A stretch of DNA of 28,030 nucleotides, from contig UQMU01000026.1 in assembly GCA_900542305.1 (NCBI GenBank), forward strand, positions 1-28,030. The letters run 5' to 3'. This DNA comes from an uncultured Collinsella sp. GTDB lineage: Bacteria; Actinomycetota; Coriobacteriia; Coriobacteriales; Coriobacteriaceae. The notes beneath the pieces are model-generated. The model had not been told where the DNA came from. It ran no database searches and was given only the letters and a program-made list of their open reading frames with translations. Position 1 is the stretch's first letter. Every line of letters starts with the position of its first letter. Position numbers and translations under genes: made by a program. This document shows, in pieces, positions 19,638 to 27,980 of this stretch.

Positions 19638-21938
19638 CTACTTGATCTTGGTCGTACCCGGTGCCAGGTTGGGGTCGGTCTCGTTGGCCTCGGTCTGGAA
19701 GTGCTCGGTGTACACGTTCTTGCCGTCGCGGAACATCTCGTAGTACTGCATCTTGGCGTAATCCTCGCGCGCCTTGGTGGCGGCTGCGGCAGCGGCGTCG
19801 TCACCGGTGACGTTGGAGGAGAGCGCCCAGCGCAGGCTGGCGTCCTCGTAGCCCACCGAGTTGATGGCGGGCAGCGACTTACGCAGCGTCATGTGCGCTT
19901 TCTGGTAGTCGGTCAGCGGGGCGCCGATCAGCTGCATAAGCTGGGTGGACAGGTAGTTGGTGGACAGGTCGTCGACCTCGCTCGTCTGGTCGCAACCGGC
20001 AACGTCGTAGTTAGCCCAAATGATGTAGTCGGTCTGCCACAGACGTTCCTGGTGCGTGGTATCGTCCTCGCCGGTAAACCACTTATCGTTGAACTTGGAC
20101 GGGAAGAACGGCTGGTGGTCGCCCCAGAACACCACGACCACCTTGCGATCGAGTTTGCTCAGGGCGTTGAGGAAGTAGCGAAGCGCCTGGTCGGACTGCT
20201 CGATGCACGAGACGTACTCGTCGACATCGGACAGCGTGCCGTCCTCAACGGTCTTGGCGTCCAGGTCGGTTGTGTCGATGTTGAGATGCATCTGCTTGTC
20301 GACCGGCAGCAGGCCCGTGTCGTAGCCCGAGTGGTTCTGCATGGTCACGTCGAAGATAAACTGCGGATCGGCGTTCTGGTCGAGCAACTCGAGAATCTTG
20401 TCGTAGGTAGCCTGGTCGGTCACCATGCCGCGCAGGGTGTCGGCTCCCTGGAAGTCGTTGATGGACAGGAACTGGTCAAAGCCAAAGTCCTTGTAGACGT
20501 TCTCGCGGTTCCAGTTGGTCGCGTGGTTGGGGTGCATGGCTGTGGTGGAATATCCGAGCGACTTGAACTGCTCTGCCAGGTTCCCGGTCGTTTCCATGTT
20601 GTAGATGGTGTAGGGGTACACACCCGAGCCCAGGTTGGCCATGGAGTTGCCGGTCATAAACTCAAACTCGGTATTGGCGGTACCGCCGCCGTAGGCGCTC
20701 ACGTAGAGCTTGCCGCGGCTGAGGCAGTTGGACAGGCTCTTAAAGTACTGCGGGCCCTCGTAGCCGGCGCGCATATTCTGGTAGATGGATAGATCCGAGA
20801 AGGTCTCGTTCATGATGGCGATGACCGTGGGCTTCTCGCTGTCGAACTGCTCCTTTGCGGCGGCGCGCTCGTCGCTCTTGGCCGCGTCGGACTTGTCGTA
20901 GGCCTTGGCGTACTTTTTGAGCGTGGCCTTGGCATCGTCGACGGAGTAGTCGGCGGGTTTGGGCGGCTTGATGGACTGCGCCGCACTAATAAAGGCGGGC
21001 AGGTAGCCCTCGCGCCAGTAGCTCTCGAGCGGGCGCCAGGTGTAGACGGTGATGCCGAGGGTGTTGTAGTAGTCGATGAGCGTGACATGCGCGGTTACGC
21101 CGCCCAGGCACAGCACTGCCACGAGCAGGTTGGTGAGCAGCATACGCTTGGCGTTGGCGGCACCCTTCTGACGGTGCGGTGCCACCAGGCCGGCGTACTC
21201 GCACAGCAGCATGGCGATGGCGGTAAAGCCCATGGACAGCACGCAGAACAGCGAGATCGAGAAGGTGTAGCCGTTGCCGGCGACCGCGGCGGCGGTGGAG
21301 ATGGCCGAAAGGTCGCCCGGCTGGATGGGCATGGATTTAAACGTGATGACGAAGAACTCGGCAATGCCCAGGACAAAGAGGGCAAAGGCCAGGACCGCGG
21401 GAGCTGCGCCGTGGCGCTGGAATAGGAAGAACAAGCCGGTCATGAGCACGGTGATGATGGCCCACTCGAGCAGGATGCACAGGGGGTAGACCCAGGTAAA
21501 GTCGTGGTTGGACGAGACTTCCATTCCCAGCAGCGCAAAGACGCCGGCGAGCAGCAGGCACAAGACAGCGGCGACGAGCGGTTTGCCCACAAAGGCGCCG
21601 CGCAGGCGGGCGAGCTTGCCGGTGGGGGCGGGGGCGTCGGGCGCGGCGAACGCAAAGACGCGCGGGGCGATGCGGTCGCGTGCGATGCTGGCCCAAGCGC
21701 AGCCGGTGAGGATGGCGTTGGTTAGGATGAGCATCACAAAGGCGAGCGGCTCGTTTTGGGCGACGAGGCCAATGGCGCCCCAAATGGTCAAAAAGAGCTG
21801 GAACAGGCCGAAGGCGACGCTCCACCCAAGAGCGCTTTTGGCAACGGTGCCCGACTGAGCGCGAATGGCCTTGGCCTCGCGCAAGACAAGGTAGACGGTC
21901 GCCGCAAGACCGACGAGCGAGATGGCGGCAGCGAACAT
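19638..21938 (-). CDS. Lipoteichoic-acid-synthase-family sulfatase-fold transferase
   Basis: 766 residues. The N-terminal third is membrane-embedded, with about eight or more hydrophobic helices (the first is MFAAAISLVGLAATVYLVL). The extracellular domain from about residue 365 has the alkaline phosphatase/sulfatase fold used by LtaS-type enzymes to transfer glycerol-phosphate or similar groups. Metal and nucleophile motifs are visible: VIAIMNETFSD (Glu ~377), YGGGTANTEFEFMTG (nucleophile Thr ~420), and VVVFWGDHQPFF (Asp/His ~607-608). Start: ATG 21938 with AGGAG 7 nt upstream; the GTG at 21953 overlaps the ribosome site. It is longer than the classic LtaS of about 650 residues because of a larger membrane domain. 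It could make a teichoic-acid-like polymer or modify a glycan; which one cannot be read from sequence. It faces the fibre operon tail-to-tail. Confidence 0.88.
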   Translation of the reverse strand: MFAAAISLVGLAATVYLVLREAKAIRAQSGTVAKSALGWSVAFGLFQLFLTIWGAIGLVAQNEPLAFVMLILTNAILTGCAWASIARDRIAPRVFAFAAPDAPAPTGKLARLRGAFVGKPLVAAVLCLLLAGVFALLGMEVSSNHDFTWVYPLCILLEWAIITVLMTGLFFLFQRHGAAPAVLAFALFVLGIAEFFVITFKSMPIQPGDLSAISTAAAVAGNGYTFSISLFCVLSMGFTAIAMLLCEYAGLVAPHRQKGAANAKRMLLTNLLVAVLCLGGVTAHVTLIDYYNTLGITVYTWRPLESYWREGYLPAFISAAQSIKPPKPADYSVDDAKATLKKYAKAYDKSDAAKSDERAAAKEQFDSEKPTVIAIMNETFSDLSIYQNMRAGYEGPQYFKSLSNCLSRGKLYVSAYGGGTANTEFEFMTGNSMANLGSGVYPYTIYNMETTGNLAEQFKSLGYSTTAMHPNHATNWNRENVYKDFGFDQFLSINDFQGADTLRGMVTDQATYDKILELLDQNADPQFIFDVTMQNHSGYDTGLLPVDKQMHLNIDTTDLDAKTVEDGTLSDVDEYVSCIEQSDQALRYFLNALSKLDRKVVVVFWGDHQPFFPSKFNDKWFTGEDDTTHQERLWQTDYIIWANYDVAGCDQTSEVDDLSTNYLSTQLMQLIGAPLTDYQKAHMTLRKSLPAINSVGYEDASLRWALSSNVTGDDAAAAAATKAREDYAKMQYYEMFRDGKNVYTEHFQTEANETDPNLAPGTTKIK

Positions 21939-22151
21939 GCTGAGACTCCTCACAAACTAAAACCTACGAAAGCGGGGGTTTACCCGATTGTTACCAAGAT
22001 ATGCGCTGCAATTGGTGGCTGCGCACAACAACCAGCCATATTAACGCGCACGTGTGGCGGTGTGGCGCAATGGAGTGGCGACCTGCGCGATAATGGACGG
22101 GAATTACACGGAAACGTAAAGGCTTCTTAAAGAATTAGCGAGGATGAGGCG

Positions 22152-23000
22152 ATGAACGAGCAGGTTTGCACCAAGGCTGTGGATACGTACGGCTATCCGG
22201 TCGAGACTACGGGCAATGCGGTGCTGGACACGTTGGAGCACCGTTCCTCCACGCGTGCCTTCGCGCGTGATGACGACGGCCGTCCCGTAGCGGTGACCGA
22301 CGAGCAGCGGGCGGCGATCTTGCATGCGGCGAGTCGCGCACCGTCGGCGGGCGCCATGATGATGTATTCCATCGTGAGCATCCGCGAGCAGGCTACGCTG
22401 GACCGCCTGGCCGACCTGTGCGACCATCAACCCATGATTGCCAAGGCGCCCTGGGCACTAATATTTGTGGTCGATTATGCCAAGTGGATCGATCTGTTTG
22501 AGCACGTGGGCTGCTTTGAGCCCGAGTTTGTCGAGCGCACGGGCAAGGCGCCCCGCCGCGCGCCGGGTTTGGGCGACTTTGCCATCGCGGCCCAGGACGC
22601 CGTGATCGCCGCCCAAAACGCCGTGGTTGCCGCCGAGGCCCTGGGCCTGGGGAGCTGCTATATCGGCGACATCGTCGAGAATGCCGAGGAAGTGGCCGAG
22701 CTGCTCGATCTGCCGCCCTATACCATGCCGCTGTCGATGCTCATCATCGGCACGCCCCGTAAGGAGCGCCCGGCTATTGCGCATCCCGTGGTGAACCTGG
22801 TGCACGAGGAGCGCTACTGCCGCGCCGATGCTGCGACCATGGACGCGCAGGTGGCCGAGATGGACGCGATGTTCCGTCCGCATGCCCGCGAGGTGGGCGA
22901 GCGCGTGGTGGATATCTACACCCGCAAGCACACGAGCCCCTTTATGGCCGAGATGAGCCGTTCCATGGAGTGGTGGTTCAAAAACTGGCTCGGCAAGTAA
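22152..23000 (+). CDS. Nitroreductase-family flavoprotein
   Basis: A 282-residue FMN-dependent NAD(P)H oxidoreductase of the nitroreductase superfamily. The FMN phosphate-binding start LEHRSSTRAF (about residues 29-38), the active-site helix region ILHAASRAPSAGAMMMYSIV (about 56-75), the dimer/FMN segment IAAQDAVIAAQNAVVAAEALGLGSCYIGDIV and the PLSMLIIGTPRKE strand are all present. There is a 50-residue helical C-terminal extension. The class reduces nitro compounds, quinones or flavins in the cytosol; the natural substrate is unknown. GAGG lies just before the ATG. It stands alone, divergent from the LTA-synthase-like gene across a 213-bp gap that shows no other gene, and a REP-like palindrome follows. 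Confidence 0.88.
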   Translation: MNEQVCTKAVDTYGYPVETTGNAVLDTLEHRSSTRAFARDDDGRPVAVTDEQRAAILHAASRAPSAGAMMMYSIVSIREQATLDRLADLCDHQPMIAKAPWALIFVVDYAKWIDLFEHVGCFEPEFVERTGKAPRRAPGLGDFAIAAQDAVIAAQNAVVAAEALGLGSCYIGDIVENAEEVAELLDLPPYTMPLSMLIIGTPRKERPAIAHPVVNLVHEERYCRADAATMDAQVAEMDAMFRPHAREVGERVVDIYTRKHTSPFMAEMSRSMEWWFKNWLGK

Positions 23001-23006
23001 CGAATG

Positions 23007-23054
23007 CGGCGATGTGCCAAAGGGACAGTCCCTTTGGCACATTCCATATCGCCG
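23007..23054. repeat. REP-like palindrome after the nitroreductase gene
   Basis: TGTGCCAAAGGGAC (23013-23026) and GTCCCTTTGGCACA (23028-23041) are perfect inverses around a single A. An outer CGGCGAT (23007-23013) can pair with ATCGCCG (23048-23054). There is no T run. The GGGAC/GTCCC core resembles REP-type repeats associated with Y1 (RAYT) transposases. It probably ends or protects the nitroreductase transcript. Confidence 0.7.
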
Positions 23055-23125
23055 TGGTGGCCTAAAGGCCGTATAAATGTTTATCTAGCTGGGAAAACAG
23101 TGCATTAAAACATGGGCCGATTACC

Positions 23126-23131
23126 TATAAT
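23126..23131 (+). promoter_or_regulatory. -10 box of the probable kup promoter
   Basis: A consensus TATAAT at 23126-23131, 36 bp before the kup start, gives a leader of about 30 nt. No convincing -35 box is seen 16-18 bp upstream. The leader is too short for a c-di-AMP riboswitch. Confidence 0.4.
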
Positions 23132-23166
23132 CCCCTCGAACGTTAAAGTTGGGAGGAAACCGGCTT

Positions 23167-25194
23167 ATGGAACAAAAGGCCAAGGAGGCAGCCTCGCACG
23201 CTGCGATTCCTGTGAGCATCTCGGCGATGCTCGTCACGCTGGGCGTGGTGTACGGCGATATCGGCACCAGCCCTATGTATGTAACCAAGGCGCTCGTTGC
23301 CGGCAACGGCGGCATCGGGAGCGTGACGGAGGAGTTCGTGCTCGGCGCGCTCTCCCTTGTCGTGTGGACGGTCACGTTGCTGACCACCATCAAGTATGTG
23401 CTCATCTCGCTGCGCGCCGATAACCATGGTGAGGGCGGCATCTTTGCCCTGTACAGCCTGGTCAGGCGCTGCGGCAAGTGGCTTATCATCCCCGCCATGC
23501 TGGGTGGCGCCGCGTTGCTCGCCGACGGCATCCTGACGCCGGCCGTTACCGTTACCACGGCCATCGAGGGCCTGCGCACTATCCCGGCGGTTCATGCCGT
23601 GCTGGGCGATGACCAGGGCCGCGTCGTCGCCATTACGCTCGCCATCATCATCGTGCTCTTCTTGGTACAGCGCATCGGTACGGCCAAGATCGGTCACGCC
23701 TTTGGCCCCATCATGACGCTGTGGTTCCTATTCCTGGGCGGCACGGGTCTGTTCTTTGTCTTACAGCACCCCGCCGTGCTGCTGTGCCTCAACCCGCTCC
23801 GCGGCATCGCCTTTTTGTTGAGCCCCAACAACCACGCGGGCATCATGATTCTGGGCAGCTGCTTCCTCGCCACCACCGGTGCCGAGGCGCTCTACTCCGA
23901 CATGGGCCACGTCGGCCGCGGCAATATCTACGCTACCTGGCCGTTCGTTAAGTGCTGCCTGCTGCTTTCCTATATGGGCCAGGGCGCTTGGCTTATGAAC
24001 AACGCTGCCAACCCCGAGCTCATGGGCATTGCCGACCTCAACCCGTTCTACCAGATGCTCGCCCCGGGCCTGCGCCCGTTTGCCGTTGGCCTTTCCACCG
24101 TCGCGGCCATCATTGCCTCGCAGGCGCTCATCACCGGCGCGTTTTCGCTGGTGTCCGAGGCCAGCCGTCTGGACCTCATGCCGCACATGCAGGTCTTCTA
24201 CCCTGCCGAGACCAAAGGCCAGCTCTACATCCCCATGGTCAACAACGTCATGCTTGTGGGCTGCGTCATCGTGGTGCTGCTGTTCCAGAACTCGGCGCAT
24301 ATGGAAGCCGCCTACGGCCTTGCCATTACGCTGACTATGATGTGCACCACGCTACTGCTCTTCTTCTACCTGCACGAGGAGCGCAAGCTCAAGGTTGCTC
24401 CGTGGATCTTCGCGGCCTTCTTCCTTTTGCTCGAAGGCTTCTTCTTCGTGAGCTCGCTCACCAAGTTCTTCCACGGCGGCTATTTCACCATCCTCATGGC
24501 TGCACTCATCATGGGCATTATGGTGTGCTGGTACAACGGCACGGCGGTCGAGCAGCGCCAGTTTACGCTGCTGCCGCTGCGCAGCTACCTGCCGCAGCTC
24601 AAGCGCCTGCGCGACGACGACCGTTACGAGCGCATGAGTGACAACGTCGTGTACCTGACCAAGGACACCCATACCGACTACATCGACCGCGATATCGTCT
24701 ATTCGATCTTGGACAAGCATCCCAAGCGTGCCCGCGCCTGGTGGTTCGTGAATGTCGAGACCATGGACGAACCGCACACCTTTGCCTATTCGGTCGAGAC
24801 GTTCGGCACCGACTACGTGTTCCGCGTGCACCTGTACCTGGGCTACAAGATCAACCAGCGCGTCAATGCCTACCTGCGTCAGGTTGTTCAGGACCTGGCT
24901 GCCACCGGCGAGCTGCCGCCGCAGACGCATGACTACTCGGTCTACAAGGATCCGGGTAACATCGGCACGTTCAAGTTCGTCCTGATCCGTAAGCTTCTGG
25001 CGCCCGAAAGCGATGTGGAGCCCAGCGAGCGTACGGCCATCACGCTCAAGTACATCATTCGCCGCGCCGCCGGCACGCCCGCGCGTTGGTACGGCCTGGA
25101 GAACTCCAACGTGAGCTTTGAGTACGTGCCGCTGTTCACCAAGTTCAAGGCCGTGAACAAGATGCAGCGCCTGGCCCCCAACGAGCGGCCGTAG
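23167..25194 (+). CDS. kup: Kup-family potassium uptake transporter
   Basis: A 675-residue K+/H+ symporter of the KUP/HAK/KT family in the cytoplasmic membrane. Signature segments are intact: TLGVVYGDIGTSPMYV (about residues 22-37), GEGGIFALYSLVRR (about 90), ADGILTPAVTVTTAIEG (about 119-135), GAEALYSDMGHVGR and WPFVKCCLLLSYMGQGAWL. About twelve membrane helices fill the first 450 residues. A C-terminal cytosolic domain (from about 460) contains VYLTKD...YSILDKHPKRARAWWFVNVE, typical of the family. Start: ATG 23167 with GGGAGG 10 nt upstream. It is followed within 61 bp by a small membrane protein gene and then a KdpDE-like pair, which suggests potassium-responsive control of uptake. Confidence 0.93.
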   Translation: MEQKAKEAASHAAIPVSISAMLVTLGVVYGDIGTSPMYVTKALVAGNGGIGSVTEEFVLGALSLVVWTVTLLTTIKYVLISLRADNHGEGGIFALYSLVRRCGKWLIIPAMLGGAALLADGILTPAVTVTTAIEGLRTIPAVHAVLGDDQGRVVAITLAIIIVLFLVQRIGTAKIGHAFGPIMTLWFLFLGGTGLFFVLQHPAVLLCLNPLRGIAFLLSPNNHAGIMILGSCFLATTGAEALYSDMGHVGRGNIYATWPFVKCCLLLSYMGQGAWLMNNAANPELMGIADLNPFYQMLAPGLRPFAVGLSTVAAIIASQALITGAFSLVSEASRLDLMPHMQVFYPAETKGQLYIPMVNNVMLVGCVIVVLLFQNSAHMEAAYGLAITLTMMCTTLLLFFYLHEERKLKVAPWIFAAFFLLLEGFFFVSSLTKFFHGGYFTILMAALIMGIMVCWYNGTAVEQRQFTLLPLRSYLPQLKRLRDDDRYERMSDNVVYLTKDTHTDYIDRDIVYSILDKHPKRARAWWFVNVETMDEPHTFAYSVETFGTDYVFRVHLYLGYKINQRVNAYLRQVVQDLAATGELPPQTHDYSVYKDPGNIGTFKFVLIRKLLAPESDVEPSERTAITLKYIIRRAAGTPARWYGLENSNVSFEYVPLFTKFKAVNKMQRLAPNERP

Positions 25195-25255
25195 GCGCCG
25201 ACGGGTTGCACGGAGTTGGTTTTCGATGGACAAGATTGAGACCGGGGAGGCAAAC

Positions 25256-25450
25256 ATGGATGCAAAGATGCTTGATGGCCGCGAGGTGGTTGCCGAGCTG
25301 GTACGTGAGGCACGCGCCGACGCCGCCGAAGATCGGTTCCTTACGAACCGTGCCAACATGGATATGGCCGATCGCGTAATTTCGATCGTGGCACTGGTAT
25401 TTGGAGCGGTGTGCGTGTGTGCCCTGCTCGCGCACGTGCTGTTTGTCTAG
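25256..25450 (+). CDS. Small single-pass membrane protein between kup and kdpD
   Basis: A 64-residue protein with an acidic/amphipathic cytosolic part (MLDGREVVAELVREARADAA, then EDRFLTNRANMDMADR) and one C-terminal membrane helix (VISIVALVFGAVCVCALLAHVLFV). GGGGAGG is 5 nt before ATG 25256, clearly better than the frame's earlier ATG at 25226. I know no family for it. It lies 61 bp after kup with no terminator between, and a terminator follows, so it is probably co-transcribed with kup and could be a small regulator or accessory subunit of the transporter. This role is inference from position only. Confidence 0.7.
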   Translation: MDAKMLDGREVVAELVREARADAAEDRFLTNRANMDMADRVISIVALVFGAVCVCALLAHVLFV

Positions 25451-25496
25451 CGACCGCCGGTTGCAAAGGCTATACACTTGGAACCACCACAAGGGA

Positions 25497-25536
25497 AACC
25501 ACCACAAAGGTGCCTGTCCCCTTTGTGGTGGTTTTT
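25497..25536 (+). terminator. Terminator after the kup operon (REP-like loop)
   Basis: AACCACCACAAAGG (25497-25510) pairs with CCTTTGTGGTGGTT (25520-25533), followed by T5. A partial direct repeat of the left arm, AACCACCACAAGGG, precedes it at 25482-25495. The loop TGCCTGTCC recalls REP-type sequences. Confidence 0.85.
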
Positions 25537-25562
25537 GTTTTTGAGAGAGGGGCGGGACGCTG

Positions 25563-27188
25563 ATGGACGTCCGTACGGACGGCGATATTGCCGATAGCTT
25601 TTGGTGGCGGCGCACAACGCTGACGCGCCGCACTCCTCTGTATGACGCCTGCGTATCGGTGGGGCTGCTGGTCGCGGCGACGATTGTGGGCGCGCTGCTC
25701 GACCATCCGGGTCTCGCGCCGAGCATCATGATCGTCTATGTGTTCGCCGTTCAGCTGTGCGCATTCTTTACCTGGAGTCGCCTGTATTGCTTGCTGAGCT
25801 CGGCTGCCGCCGTGGCGCTCTACAACTTCTTGTTTGTCGACCCGCGCTACTCGCTGTCGCTTATCGACCGCGGCTATCCCGGCATGTTCTTCATCATGTT
25901 CGTGGTCTCGCTTGTGTCGAGCTCGATTGCGTTGGCCCTGCGCCGCGCCTTGGCACAGGCTGCCGCCAGCGACCGCCGCACGCATATGGTGCTCGAGACC
26001 AACCGCATGCTGCAGCGGTGCGCCGATCAGCATCAGATCGTTCACGCCATGGCCACGCAGCTGGCACGTCTTTCGGGCTGCCCGGTCGTGTGGTACAGCG
26101 CCGACGCCGAGGGCGATGACCTGCTGCCGCGTGCGACATACACGGCCGTGGGCGATGCCGCACCGGTGCACGAACTGGCGCCGCAGATGCCGCCGCGGCT
26201 CTCGGCGTCCGCCTATGTGGGAACGCCGCTCGATGCCACCTATGGCGGCTCGGCGTTTTATGGCATCTACCTGACGGTTCGCACAGGCGACGGCTTCGCG
26301 CGCTCGGGCGACCCCGCCTCGGTGGTGGGCGTGCTGGCTATCGTTGCCGAGCCCGACGTGCTGACGCATGAGGAGCGGACACTTGCCGATGCCATCGTGA
26401 GCGAAGGCGAGCTGGCGCTCGATCGCGCCCGCGCCATGGAGGCCCGCGAGGAGGCGGCGGTGCTTGCCAAAAACGAACAGCTGCGCGCCAACCTGCTGCG
26501 CTCCATCTCGCACGACCTGCGCACGCCGCTCACCAGTATTTCGGGTAATGCCGATGTGCTGCTCGACCAGGGCTCGACCGGCACCGCGGTGCTCGATGCC
26601 CAGACGCGCCGCGGCCTGCTTCTATCCATTCGCTCGGATGCGCTGTGGCTCAACGCCACCGTCGAGAATCTGCTCGCCATCACCAAGCTCGAGGGTGGCG
26701 GTATGCGCCTGTCGACCACGCTCGAGCTCATGGACGATATCGTCGAGGAGGCGCTGCGCCACGTAAATCCGGCCGTGCGCGAGCACGACCTTAAGGTGGT
26801 GGCGTGCGATGAGCCGGCGCTCGTCAACGTCGATGCGCGCCTGATGGTGCAGCTGGTGGTCAATCTGGTGAACAACGCCATCACCTATACGCCCGCGGGT
26901 TCGCATATCGTGATTTCGATTAGCGTCGACGATGGACGCGTGGCGTGCTCGGTGGCCGATGATGGTCCGGGCATCGCACCCGAGGATCGCGAGCGGATCT
27001 TTGAGTCGTTCTATACCGCCAACCATGGTCTGGCCGACAGCCACCGCAGCGTTGGCCTGGGTCTTTCGCTCTGCCGTTCCATTGCGTTGGCACATGGCGG
27101 TAGCATAGAGGTTGCCGCGGCGGACCCGCACGGCTCGGTCTTTACGATTGAGCTTCCTGCCGCCGACGTTTCGTTTGATAAGGAGTAG
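25563..27188 (+). CDS. KdpD-like sensor histidine kinase lacking the N-terminal KdpD/Usp domains
   Basis: 541 residues. It begins directly with the four-helix DUF4118 membrane module of KdpD (about residues 28-125, ACVSVGLLVAATIVGALL ... YNFLFVDPRYSLSL ... FFIMFVVSLVSSSIAL). A GAF-like region (about 145-290) is followed by HisKA with LRSISHDLRTPLTSISGNAD (phospho-acceptor His ~317). The HATPase domain carries the N-box VVNLVNNAITYTP (~433), the G1 box VADDGPGIAP and the G2 box VGLGLSL. Classical KdpD has about 350-400 more residues at the N terminus (KdpD ATP-binding and Usp domains, the site of c-di-AMP or nucleotide sensing), absent here. The start is firm: GAGAGGGGCGGG before ATG 25563, directly after a terminator. 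The gene sits 4 bp before its response regulator. It is expected to sense potassium or turgor at the membrane and phosphorylate the next protein. Confidence 0.9.
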   Translation: MDVRTDGDIADSFWWRRTTLTRRTPLYDACVSVGLLVAATIVGALLDHPGLAPSIMIVYVFAVQLCAFFTWSRLYCLLSSAAAVALYNFLFVDPRYSLSLIDRGYPGMFFIMFVVSLVSSSIALALRRALAQAAASDRRTHMVLETNRMLQRCADQHQIVHAMATQLARLSGCPVVWYSADAEGDDLLPRATYTAVGDAAPVHELAPQMPPRLSASAYVGTPLDATYGGSAFYGIYLTVRTGDGFARSGDPASVVGVLAIVAEPDVLTHEERTLADAIVSEGELALDRARAMEAREEAAVLAKNEQLRANLLRSISHDLRTPLTSISGNADVLLDQGSTGTAVLDAQTRRGLLLSIRSDALWLNATVENLLAITKLEGGGMRLSTTLELMDDIVEEALRHVNPAVREHDLKVVACDEPALVNVDARLMVQLVVNLVNNAITYTPAGSHIVISISVDDGRVACSVADDGPGIAPEDRERIFESFYTANHGLADSHRSVGLGLSLCRSIALAHGGSIEVAAADPHGSVFTIELPAADVSFDKE

Positions 27189-27192
27189 CGCT

Positions 27193-27906
27193 GTGCCGAA
27201 CTCTGCCGTAAAACCGCTCATCTTGGTCGTTGAGGACGACCCCGCCGTCCGCAATCTTATTGTTGCCGCGCTCGAGGCGCACGGCTTGCGCCATATGGCT
27301 GTGGAGACCGCCCATGCCGCTATCGCCGCCGCCTCGTCGCAGACGCCGAGCATTGTGCTGCTCGATCTGGGCCTGCCCGATATGGACGGCGTCAAGGTGG
27401 TGGAGTCGGTGCGCGCATGGTCGGGCATGCCGATTATCGTGGTCTCGGCGCGCAGCGAGGACGCGGACAAAATCCGCGCGCTCGATGCCGGTGCCGACGA
27501 CTACCTGACCAAGCCGTTTTCGGTCGAGGAACTGCTCGCGCGCATTCGCACGACGCTCAGGCGCCTTTCGTATGCGCAGACGGGCGGCGTTGTCTCCGAG
27601 GGCTCGTTCGATACCGGTGAGCTGCATATCGATTTTGATGCCGGCATCGCCACGATGGATGGCGAGGAACTGCATCTGACGCCGATCGAGTATAAGCTCC
27701 TGTGCCTGCTGGCGCATAACGCCGACAAGGTACTGACGCACCAGTTTATCCTGCACGAGATTTGGGGCACGGCAACTAAGAGCGACCTGGCGAGCCTGCG
27801 CGTCTTTATGGGCACGCTGCGCAAGAAGATCGAGTCCGACCCCGCGCATCCGCGCTATATCCAGACGCACGTGGGTATTGGTTACCGATTGGTCATCCAG
27901 GGATAG
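27193..27906 (+). CDS. KdpE-like OmpR-family response regulator
   Basis: 237 residues. A receiver domain comes first: acidic pocket VVEDDP (residues ~11-16), phospho-acceptor Asp58 in IVLLDLGLPDMDG, switch residue VVSAR and Lys107 in YLTKPF. The OmpR/PhoB winged-helix domain follows (LHLTPIEYKLLCLLAHNADK, LRVFMGTLRKKIE, YIQTHVGIGYRLV). The sequence is closest in style to KdpE. The start is GTG 27193: AGGAG lies 7 nt upstream and overlaps the kinase stop, so translation is coupled. As no kdpFABC genes are in the window, the target may be the neighbouring kup operon or genes elsewhere. Confidence 0.92.
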   Translation: MPNSAVKPLILVVEDDPAVRNLIVAALEAHGLRHMAVETAHAAIAAASSQTPSIVLLDLGLPDMDGVKVVESVRAWSGMPIIVVSARSEDADKIRALDAGADDYLTKPFSVEELLARIRTTLRRLSYAQTGGVVSEGSFDTGELHIDFDAGIATMDGEELHLTPIEYKLLCLLAHNADKVLTHQFILHEIWGTATKSDLASLRVFMGTLRKKIESDPAHPRYIQTHVGIGYRLVIQG

Positions 27907-27954
27907 GTCGGCATCCGCCATCCCAATATGAGTTGCGGTGAAATACGGTCTAAA

Positions 27955-27974
27955 TTTGCCTAATTCCAGGCAAA
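27955..27974. terminator. Possible weak terminator after kdpE
   Basis: TTTGCCT (27955-27961), a 6-nt loop and AGGCAAA (27968-27974) form a 7-bp stem about 50 bp after the stop. No T run follows on the plus strand, so function is uncertain. Confidence 0.3.
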
Positions 27975-27980
27975 AGGGGG

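Noticed and set aside
21939..21953. GTG start for the LTA-synthase-like protein
   Set aside because: It overlaps the AGGAG ribosome site that serves ATG 21938.
22061..22094. Promoter of the nitroreductase gene around GATAAT (22089-22094)
   Set aside because: The box is plausible but nothing like a -35 lies at the right distance, so I do not list it.
23055..23166. c-di-AMP (ydaO-type) riboswitch before kup
   Set aside because: A good -10 box at 23126 leaves a leader of about 30 nt, and no ydaO-like conserved blocks are visible in the 110 bp.
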